Source: Pseudomonadota bacterium
GTDB taxonomy: Bacteria > Desulfobacterota > Desulfovibrionia > Desulfovibrionales > Desulfovibrionaceae
Length of the DNA: 64,000 nucleotides
Assembly (NCBI GenBank): GCA_023403845.1
Contig: JAEYDL010000020.1
Span: forward strand, 193,221 to 257,220
Direction of reading: 5' to 3'
The notes under the pieces are model-generated. The model ran no database searches. It had not been told where the DNA came from and was given only the letters and a program-made list of their open reading frames with translations. This document shows, piece by piece, positions 56,058-64,000 of this stretch. Numbering within the stretch: position 1 is the stretch's first letter; each line of letters starts with the position of its first letter. A program made the translations under genes and the position numbers.

Positions 56058-56250
56058 GCGGCCTGAAGGACGTTTCTTTCCCACCGGATGTGAAGCCCTT
56101 GTGCCGATCGGGGATTCGATTGCGCGTCGTGCGCTTCTGTGCTAGGGGAACCAATGGAGTCTGTTGGATAATCCGGTCCCGTGCGGAATGTGCGGGCCGG
56201 TCCGTGCCCACAAGAAAGCACGGCCTTCTAACTTTTCGAGAGGAACAAGA

Positions 56251-57006
56251 ATGAAACGGAACATGCTGCAGTGGTTCGGCGCCCTTCTTCTTTCCCTGAC
56301 ACTCGTTCCTTCCGCCTTTGCGGAAGGCAAGCGCTACATCAACGGGATTGACGCCAACTATCCTCCCTTCGCCTATGTGGATGAAACCGGCAAGCCCTCC
56401 GGTTTCGACGTGGATTCCATGAACTGGATTGCCAAGAAGATGGGATTCGTCGTCGAGCATAAGCCCATGGACTGGGACGGCATCATTCCGGCTCTGCTCG
56501 CCAAAAAGATCGATATGGTCTGTTCCGGCATGAGCGTAAGCCCCGAGCGTTCCGCCCGGGCGCAGTTTTCCGAGCCTTACTGGACTATCCGCAAGGTCTT
56601 CGTGGCGAAGAACGGTTCCGAGCTGACTGAAGAGCAGGTGTATAACGGGAAGATCCGTCTGGGCGTTCAGCGCGGTACCAATGAACATGAAATGCTCGAA
56701 CAGGCTCAGGCCGCCAATAAGTACAACTATACGTTGCGCTTTTACGACTCCGGTCCCATGGCCATCGAGGATCTGCTGAACGGCCGCATTGATGCCGTAG
56801 GCCTCGACAGCGCCCCGGCCGAGGACGCCATGCGCAAGGGCAAGCCGATCAAGGAAATCGGGAAGTTCGGCGAAGATCTTTTCGCCGTCGCCATGCGCAA
56901 GGACGATGCTGAACTCGCCAAGACCATAAATGAAGGCTACAAGCTGTTGATGGCCGACCCCTACTGGAAGGAACTGCAGGCCAAATATCTTGGCGAAAAG
57001 AAGTAG
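56251..57006 (+). CDS. Amino-acid ABC transporter, periplasmic binding protein
   Basis: 251 aa. Signal peptide ending SAFA-EG at about residue 25. The mature protein is a type-II binding protein (YPPFAYVDETGKPSGFDVD, GMSVSPERS, RLGVQRGTNEHEM, DAVGLDSAPAED), of the polar amino acid family 3. GAGAGGA precedes the ATG. First gene of a four-gene transporter operon. Confidence 0.93.
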   Translation: MKRNMLQWFGALLLSLTLVPSAFAEGKRYINGIDANYPPFAYVDETGKPSGFDVDSMNWIAKKMGFVVEHKPMDWDGIIPALLAKKIDMVCSGMSVSPERSARAQFSEPYWTIRKVFVAKNGSELTEEQVYNGKIRLGVQRGTNEHEMLEQAQAANKYNYTLRFYDSGPMAIEDLLNGRIDAVGLDSAPAEDAMRKGKPIKEIGKFGEDLFAVAMRKDDAELAKTINEGYKLLMADPYWKELQAKYLGEKK

Positions 57007-57013
57007 CTTTTCT

Positions 57014-57089
57014 CCGCGCCGGCGGCCTTGTTCCCCGGCGCGGCACCTTTCCGGGCGTCTGGCTGGGTTCGGGCGCCCGGATGTTTTTT
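57014..57089 (+). terminator. Tandem hairpins between binding protein and permease
   Basis: CCGCGCCGG/CCGGCGCGG (57014-57043), then CCGGGCG/CGCCCGG (57051-57080) followed by six T. Probably an internal attenuator giving more binding protein than permease. Confidence 0.7.
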
Positions 57090-57188
57090 GAAAAAACAGG
57101 TTCCGCATGCTTGCCGGGAAAGGGCTTTCTGTGGCAGCCTGTCCGGCGGTTCGCGTCGGCGTAATCTGTAAAGAGTCTGTGAGAGGCA

Positions 57189-57878
57189 ATGCAGGTAATA
57201 CTGGATAAAATCCCGGTCATTCTCGATGCGCTTCCCTATATATTGCAGGGAAGTCTCGTCACGCTCGTCACCGTGATCGGTTCATTGACGCTGGGGTTGC
57301 TGCTCGGCGTGCCGTTCGCCGTGCTTCAGGTGTACGGCCCTGCCTTTGCCCGGCGGCTGGTGGGACTGTATGTCTGGTTTTTCCGTGGCATGCCCATTCT
57401 GCTTTTACTGTTTCTTTTCTATTTCGGCCTGTTCGAACTGCTTGGATTGAGTCTTTCAACCATTTCGGCATCATGCCTCGTGCTTGGCATGGCCAGTGCG
57501 GCCTATCAGTCCCAGATTTTCCGGGGATCCATTCAGACTCTTCCCGTGGGACAGCTGCGCGCCGCCCGCGCTCTCGGCATGAGTGACGCTCAGGCCATCC
57601 GGTCCATCATTCTGCCTCAGGCCATGCGGCTGTCGATCCCTGGATGGTCCAATGAATTTTCCATTCTGCTCAAGGACTCCGCCATGTGTTTCGTGCTCGG
57701 AACGCCGGAAATCATGGCCCGCACGCACTTCGTGGCTTCCCGTACCTATGAGCACCTGCCATTGTACATTACGGCGGGCATTCTGTATTTCTGCATCACG
57801 CTAGTAGGCGTTTATCTTCTTCGGAAGCTGGAACGCAAGGTTCATATTCCCGGTTATGCCGTCAGCGGCACCATGTGA
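57189..57878 (+). CDS. Polar amino-acid ABC transporter permease
   Basis: 229 aa, five to six membrane helices, with the EAA loop GQLRAARALGMSDAQAIRSIILPQAMRLSIP that contacts the ATPase (about residues 118-148; motif residues A-x-x-L-G-M and I-x-L-P-Q). Forms one half of the pore, with the 58750 gene as the other half. Confidence 0.93.
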   Translation: MQVILDKIPVILDALPYILQGSLVTLVTVIGSLTLGLLLGVPFAVLQVYGPAFARRLVGLYVWFFRGMPILLLLFLFYFGLFELLGLSLSTISASCLVLGMASAAYQSQIFRGSIQTLPVGQLRAARALGMSDAQAIRSIILPQAMRLSIPGWSNEFSILLKDSAMCFVLGTPEIMARTHFVASRTYEHLPLYITAGILYFCITLVGVYLLRKLERKVHIPGYAVSGTM

Positions 57879-57889
57879 GGCCCGCCATC

Positions 57890-58750
57890 ATGCAAACGAC
57901 TCCCATCCTGCGCGCCAGCCATATCTCCAAGAAGCTGGGCGGCCGAACCATTCTCAACGATGTCTCTCTCGACGTGTTCAAGGGCGATGTAAAAGTCGTC
58001 ATCGGACCTTCCGGGGCCGGTAAAAGTACGTTCCTGCAGTGTCTCAACTATCTGATCCCCCCGGATTCCGGCGAAATATGGATCGAGGAGCGCAAGGTCA
58101 ATGCCAGAAATACGCGGGAATTGTGCGGCTTCCGCCGTCAGGTAGGAATGATCTTTCAGGATTTCAATCTGTTCGATCATTTGTCCGCCGAAGAAAATGT
58201 GGCCATCGCTCTGCGCAAGGTCGCCGGGTACAGCAGGTCCGACGCCCGGGATCGCGCTCTGCAGGAGCTTGGCCGCGTCGGTCTTGCCAAGCGCGCGGGA
58301 CTGTATCCGGCCCAGTTGTCCGGCGGGCAGAAGCAGCGTGTGGCCATCGCCCGGGCTCTGGCCATGGACCCCAAGGTCATGCTGCTTGACGAACCGACCT
58401 CCGCTCTCGATCCTGAACTGGTCGGCGAGGTCCTTTCCGTTATCCGTGATCTGGCGGACGGCGGAATGACCATGATCATGGCGACGCACCAGATGGATTT
58501 CGCGCAGGCGCTGGCTACGGAGATTCTGTTCATGGAGCAGGGCCGGATCATCGAGCAGGGCCTGCCCTCCGAGCTTTTGGCCGCGGGTTCCGGGACCCGT
58601 ACCAGTGATTTTTGTGGACGTCTTTTTTCCATGCGTTCCGAGGCGGAACCAACGATCAGTGAATTGCTGAAGGGGGACGTCTCTCACGACATTACCGGTG
58701 ATGGAAGTGAAACTTCGCTTCAGGGCTTGGGGCGCAAAGGGGATGCCTGA
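57890..58750 (+). CDS. Polar amino-acid ABC transporter ATP-binding protein
   Basis: 286 aa from ATG 57890. Walker A GPSGAGKST, Q-loop QDFNLFDH, signature LSGGQKQRVAIARALA, Walker B VMLLDEPTSALDP and H-loop ATHQMDFA. The C-terminal 45 residues are longer than usual in this family. Its stop overlaps the next start (TGATG). Confidence 0.95.
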   Translation: MQTTPILRASHISKKLGGRTILNDVSLDVFKGDVKVVIGPSGAGKSTFLQCLNYLIPPDSGEIWIEERKVNARNTRELCGFRRQVGMIFQDFNLFDHLSAEENVAIALRKVAGYSRSDARDRALQELGRVGLAKRAGLYPAQLSGGQKQRVAIARALAMDPKVMLLDEPTSALDPELVGEVLSVIRDLADGGMTMIMATHQMDFAQALATEILFMEQGRIIEQGLPSELLAAGSGTRTSDFCGRLFSMRSEAEPTISELLKGDVSHDITGDGSETSLQGLGRKGDA

Positions 58751-59427
58751 TGGTGGACTGGCTTGATCCCGGATTTCTGACTCAGGAGGTCCTGCCTGCG
58801 CTGAACAAGGGCCTCATCATGTCGCTGGCCCTGATTCTGCCCTCCGCCTCCATCGGTTTTCTGCTGGGCGTTCTGACCGGGGTTGCCCGCGTGTTCGGTT
58901 CACCCTGGCTGAGGCGGATCGGGGACGGCTTTACGGCCGTATTCCGCGGCGTGCCCCTTGTAGTGCAGCTGATGATCCTGTACTTCGGTCTGCCCAACGT
59001 CGGTATTTATCTCGAACCCTATGCCGCATCCGTACTTGGATTCATTCTGTGCACGGGAGCCTATCAGTCCGAGTATGTGCGCGGTGCTCTGCTGTCCATC
59101 CGTCAGGGGCAGATCAGGGCCGCGTACGCGCTTGGCTTCACCAGGCTGCAGACGATCTTGTGGATCGTGGTTCCGCAGGCCGCGCGGCGTGCGCTTCCCG
59201 GTTGCGGCAACGAGATCATTTACCTGATCAAGTATTCGTCGCTGGCCTATATCGTCACGTGCATCGAACTCACGGGCGAGGCAAAGATTCTGGTATCCCG
59301 CTCCTTCCGTCCTACTGAGGTGTATCTCGTGGCCGGAGTGTATTATCTGGTTCTTGTTTCGGCTGCGACGTGGCTGTTGCAGCGTCTGGAGAAGAAATTT
59401 GCCATTCCGGGATTCGGCAGGCGCTGA
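58750..59427 (+). CDS. Polar amino-acid ABC transporter permease (second)
   Basis: 225 aa with the EAA loop GQIRAAYALGFTRLQTILWIVVPQA (conserved A-x-x-L-G-F and V-P-Q-A). Starts in a one-base overlap with the ATPase gene. It completes the heterodimeric pore. The substrate may be a polar amino acid; the sequence does not say which. Confidence 0.93.
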   Translation: MVDWLDPGFLTQEVLPALNKGLIMSLALILPSASIGFLLGVLTGVARVFGSPWLRRIGDGFTAVFRGVPLVVQLMILYFGLPNVGIYLEPYAASVLGFILCTGAYQSEYVRGALLSIRQGQIRAAYALGFTRLQTILWIVVPQAARRALPGCGNEIIYLIKYSSLAYIVTCIELTGEAKILVSRSFRPTEVYLVAGVYYLVLVSAATWLLQRLEKKFAIPGFGRR

Positions 59428-59571
59428 TTTTTTGAAACCTTTCGGATGCCGGAGAGGCTCCGAACATGTTCCTGTCAGGAAAGGAGGGCGACGGCGTCCG
59501 TGCCGGACATGGCCGTGCAGATCGCGGGATGACACGGCAACTGGAATGCCTTGTTTCCATAGGGAGATTTT

Positions 59572-60648
59572 ATGAGCGACGGCAATCCTCTGGTCAGCGT
59601 GGTTATGCCGACCTATAATGCCGAAGAGACAATAGGCGAAGCCCTGGATTCCCTGTTGCGGCAGAAATGGACGGACTGGGAACTGGTCGTTGTGGATGAT
59701 GGCTCCACGGATTCTACGGGAGACGTCATCCGGAGGTATGATGATCGACGCATTCGTTTGATTTCATTCGAACAGAACATGGGCAATCCGGAAGCGAGCA
59801 ATGCAGGACTCCGTGAGGCGCGGGGGAAGTATATCGTGGTCATGGATTCTGACGATATATCGTTCCCTGAACGCATTGCGCGTCAGGTTGCCTATCTGGA
59901 AGCGCATTGCGACATTGACGGATGCGGCAGCGGGCATGTCATTCTGACGTCTTCCCCTTTGTTTGATCGGGTCAAGAGCTGGATAAAAAGAGCCAGATCT
60001 CGCCTTGTATCCGCTGAGGAGATCGCGTGTGCGACACTGTTCGGCGGCGAGGTATACAACCCGACCATGTGTTTCAAACGGGAATTGCTCTCCTCCATTC
60101 CGGTTTGGAGAGACCCCGGGTTCCGATCCGGCTCCGACGACATCTTCTATAACCGGCTGATAGCCGCAGGCGCACGTCTGGTTATTCTGCCGGACGTCTT
60201 CTTGCGCTATCGCCGTTTGCGCAACAGCAATTCCCGGCGGTTCAGGACCGCGGCGTGGGACAACCGTGCCCGAACCGCTCTTGAAGCCGTACATCGGCTG
60301 ATCCCGGAGACGACGCCGGAACAGGAGCGCCTGCATGCACTTGTCGTGCACAGGGATTCCGCCCTTGCCCCGGAGCATTTGCCCGGCATTAGGGACTGGT
60401 TTTCTCTTCTGGTCAGGACCAATCGGGAAAAGCAGCTTTTTGACGAGGAGGCGTTATTGCGAACCATGGCCCATCACTGGGAACGGGCCTGCGCCCTTGC
60501 CGGTTGTCATGATCTGCAGGCAGGTTTTTCAGCGTATACGAGTTTCCCGCTGCTTCGCCCATATATGGGATCGTGGCTTGCCTTTCTCTATGAATGGCAA
60601 AAGCGGAAGTTCGGCAAGAAGCGCGGCAGGAAGAGCGACTCCCGATGA
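59572..60648 (+). CDS. Family 2 glycosyltransferase
   Basis: 358 aa. GT-A fold: VSVVMPTYNAEETIGEALDSLLRQ, ELVVVDDGSTDST, metal-binding DxD-like VVMDSDDIS near residues 88-96. No membrane segment, so the enzyme is probably cytoplasmic, adding one sugar to a surface glycan. Lies 45 bases before lepA and near the phase-variable transferase, but donor and acceptor are unknown. GGGAG lies before ATG 59572. Confidence 0.9.
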   Translation: MSDGNPLVSVVMPTYNAEETIGEALDSLLRQKWTDWELVVVDDGSTDSTGDVIRRYDDRRIRLISFEQNMGNPEASNAGLREARGKYIVVMDSDDISFPERIARQVAYLEAHCDIDGCGSGHVILTSSPLFDRVKSWIKRARSRLVSAEEIACATLFGGEVYNPTMCFKRELLSSIPVWRDPGFRSGSDDIFYNRLIAAGARLVILPDVFLRYRRLRNSNSRRFRTAAWDNRARTALEAVHRLIPETTPEQERLHALVVHRDSALAPEHLPGIRDWFSLLVRTNREKQLFDEEALLRTMAHHWERACALAGCHDLQAGFSAYTSFPLLRPYMGSWLAFLYEWQKRKFGKKRGRKSDSR

Positions 60649-60693
60649 ACGCTCGGGAGATTCCCCCTTTTTTTCTTTTGGTAAGGACAAGCA

Positions 60694-62499
60694 ATGCCCA
60701 TACAGGAACATATCAGAAATTTCAGCATAATCGCCCATATTGACCACGGCAAGTCCACGCTGGCTGACCGTATTCTGGAGATTACCGGACTCGTATCCGA
60801 ACGGGAAAAGCGGGACCAGTATCTTGACCGCATGGATATTGAGCGCGAACGAGGGATCACCATCAAGGCGCAAAGCGTGCGGCTTCCATATACGACAAAG
60901 GACGGCAGGCGTTATCTGCTGAATCTTATCGATACGCCCGGCCATGTGGACTTCAATTATGAGGTTTCGCGTTCTCTGGCCGCCTGCGAGGGCGCGCTGC
61001 TTGTGGTGGACGCCACTCAGGGCGTAGAGGCGCAGACGCTGGCCAACGTGTATCTTGCGCTGGACCACAACCACGAAGTCATTCCCGTCCTCAACAAGAT
61101 TGACTTGCCCAGCGCTGATGTGGACCGGGTCAAGGCGGAGATTGAGGAAGACATAGGGCTTGACTGCTCGGGCGCCCTGTCGGTGAGCGCCAAGACCGGC
61201 ATGGGGGTTCCCGAAGTGCTGGACGCCATCGTGGAGCGCCTCCCCGGGCCTGATGGAGATCCCGAAGCACCGCTCAAGGCTCTTATTTTCGATTCCTGGT
61301 ATGATTCCTATCAGGGCGTTGTGGTCATGTTCCGCATTATGGACGGTCGTATCCGGAAAGGAGATCGCATTCGCCTGTTCGCTACGCAGAAATCCTATGA
61401 GGTCATCCGGCTCGGCGTCTTTTCGCCGGAAGCGGTGGACATGCCGGAGCTGGGGGCAGGTGAAGTCGGCTTTTTGTGCGGGAACATCAAGGAACTGGGA
61501 GACGCCAAGGTCGGCGATACCATCACGCTTGATGAACATCCCTGCGCGGAGGCCGTGCCCGGCTTCAAGGAAGTGCAGGCAGTGGTGTTCTGCGGACTGT
61601 ATCCGTCGGACCCTGCGGATTACGAGCAGCTCAAGTTCGCACTGGAAAAATTGCAGCTCAACGATGCCGCCTTTTCGTGGGAACCGGAAACGTCGCAGGC
61701 TCTGGGATTCGGTTTCCGTTGCGGTTTCCTCGGGTTGCTGCACATGGAAATCATTCAGGAGCGGCTGGAGCGTGAATTTCAGGTGGATCTGATCGCCACG
61801 GCTCCTTCGGTCATCTATCGGGTTGAAACGACGGACGGCAAGACGACTGAAATCGACAACCCGTCCAAGTTGCCGGACCCGGCCCGCATCGCCAACCTGT
61901 TCGAGCCGTACGTCCGGATCGACATTCATGTGCCCAGCGAATATGTGGGCAATGTAATGAAGCTGTGCGAAGAAAAACGCGGACTGCAGAAGAACATGGG
62001 GTATCTGTCCCAGAATCGCGTGGTGATTACCTATGAACTGCCTTTTGCGGAGATAGTATTCGACTTTTTCGATCGTCTGAAATCGGCTACTCGGGGCTAT
62101 GCGTCCATGGATTATGAAGTGGTGGACTACAGGGCCTCCAATCTCGTGCGTCTGGATATTCTGCTCAACGGAGATCCGGTGGACGCTCTGGCCGTCATCG
62201 TGCATAAGGACAAGGCCTATGCCTATGGGCGTGCGCTGGCCCTGAAGCTCAAGCGGACCATTCCTCGCCAGATGTTCGAGGTGGCGATTCAGGCTGCCAT
62301 CGGTCAGAAGGTCATCGCCCGTGAAACCATTTCCGCCCTGCGCAAGAACGTGACGGCCAAGTGCTATGGCGGCGATATCACCCGCAAGCGCAAGCTCCTT
62401 GAAAAGCAGAAGGAAGGCAAAAAGCGCATGAAGCGGATGGGCAACGTGGAACTTCCCCAGGAGGCGTTTCTTGCGGCGCTTCAGGTTGGAGACGAGTAA
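60694..62499 (+). CDS. lepA: Elongation factor 4 (LepA)
   Basis: 601 aa. Ribosomal GTPase: AHIDHGKST G1 motif, RGITIKAQ, DTPGHVDF, and NKIDLPSAD; C-terminal LepA-specific domain with the basic KCYGGDITRKRKLLEKQKEGKKRMKRMG-type tail (conserved core at 553-580). Followed after only 10 bases by the phase-variable transferase, so the two share a transcript. Confidence 0.97.
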   Translation: MPIQEHIRNFSIIAHIDHGKSTLADRILEITGLVSEREKRDQYLDRMDIERERGITIKAQSVRLPYTTKDGRRYLLNLIDTPGHVDFNYEVSRSLAACEGALLVVDATQGVEAQTLANVYLALDHNHEVIPVLNKIDLPSADVDRVKAEIEEDIGLDCSGALSVSAKTGMGVPEVLDAIVERLPGPDGDPEAPLKALIFDSWYDSYQGVVVMFRIMDGRIRKGDRIRLFATQKSYEVIRLGVFSPEAVDMPELGAGEVGFLCGNIKELGDAKVGDTITLDEHPCAEAVPGFKEVQAVVFCGLYPSDPADYEQLKFALEKLQLNDAAFSWEPETSQALGFGFRCGFLGLLHMEIIQERLEREFQVDLIATAPSVIYRVETTDGKTTEIDNPSKLPDPARIANLFEPYVRIDIHVPSEYVGNVMKLCEEKRGLQKNMGYLSQNRVVITYELPFAEIVFDFFDRLKSATRGYASMDYEVVDYRASNLVRLDILLNGDPVDALAVIVHKDKAYAYGRALALKLKRTIPRQMFEVAIQAAIGQKVIARETISALRKNVTAKCYGGDITRKRKLLEKQKEGKKRMKRMGNVELPQEAFLAALQVGDE

Positions 62500-62509
62500 A
62501 GGCATGAAC

Positions 62510-64000
<1,491 letters not shown>

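Overview
The window looks like the chromosome of a Gram-negative sulfate-reducer relative, most likely a member of the Desulfovibrionaceae. The reasons are the run tig-clpP-clpX-lon, arginine decarboxylase next to a carboxy(nor)spermidine synthase, a Kdo transferase (an LPS maker), a carboxynorspermidine-type polyamine route, and an FG-GAP/VCBS periplasmic protein. This is an inference from gene content, because no rRNA is present. Most of the DNA is GC-rich. The first 3.9 kb and the last 0.6 kb are clearly AT-rich.

Layout. 1-3.9 kb: the AT-rich end of a surface-glycan locus (PglD/NeuD-type acetyltransferase, ABC exporter/flippase, membrane O-acyltransferase), closed by a terminator and a tRNA-Val. 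4.3-9.2 kb: an AaeB/DUF1656/AaeA-type efflux operon, a small unknown protein and a metallo-beta-lactamase-fold enzyme. 9.3-14.2 kb (minus strand): an unusual sugar-nucleotide cassette (KdnB-like iron alcohol dehydrogenase, PLP sugar aminotransferase, cytidylyltransferase fused to a PseG/SpsG-like hydrolase, SpsF-like cytidylyltransferase). 14.3-21.6 kb: gpsA, speA, carboxy(nor)spermidine synthase, YfiH, 5-formyl-THF cyclo-ligase, a phosphoesterase. 21.8-25.2 kb: RNase E/G with a very long arginine-rich N-terminal extension, coupled to queH. 25-36 kb: unknown exported proteins, a cysteine-cluster protein, thiD, a GNAT enzyme, an FMN riboswitch with ribB, an M16C metalloprotease, diaminopropionate ammonia-lyase, tRNA-Leu. 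36.4-46.1 kb: tig-clpP-clpX-lon, a guanidine-II riboswitch with a guanidinium exporter, an NtrX-like regulator, pepA. 46.3-53.4 kb (minus): waaA, ddl, an HD hydrolase, a YgiQ radical SAM enzyme and the VCBS protein. 53.5-62.5 kb: an rRNA methyltransferase, moaA, a polar amino-acid ABC transporter, a glycosyltransferase and lepA. 62.5-64 kb: a sulfatase-fold phosphoglycerol-type transferase that runs off the window.

The most interesting signal is a pair of phase-variable loci at the two edges. Both a membrane O-acyltransferase (position 2681) and the LtaS/OpgB-like transferase (position 62510) begin with a long CT dinucleotide tract inside the first codons, read as alternating Leu and Ser. With the repeat numbers seen here the first gene is in frame (ON) and the second is out of frame (OFF). 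Loss of one unit would restore it. Frame changes in the first gene meet a stop codon within a few codons. This is what slipped-strand contingency loci controlling cell-surface structure look like. The genome probably holds more of them.
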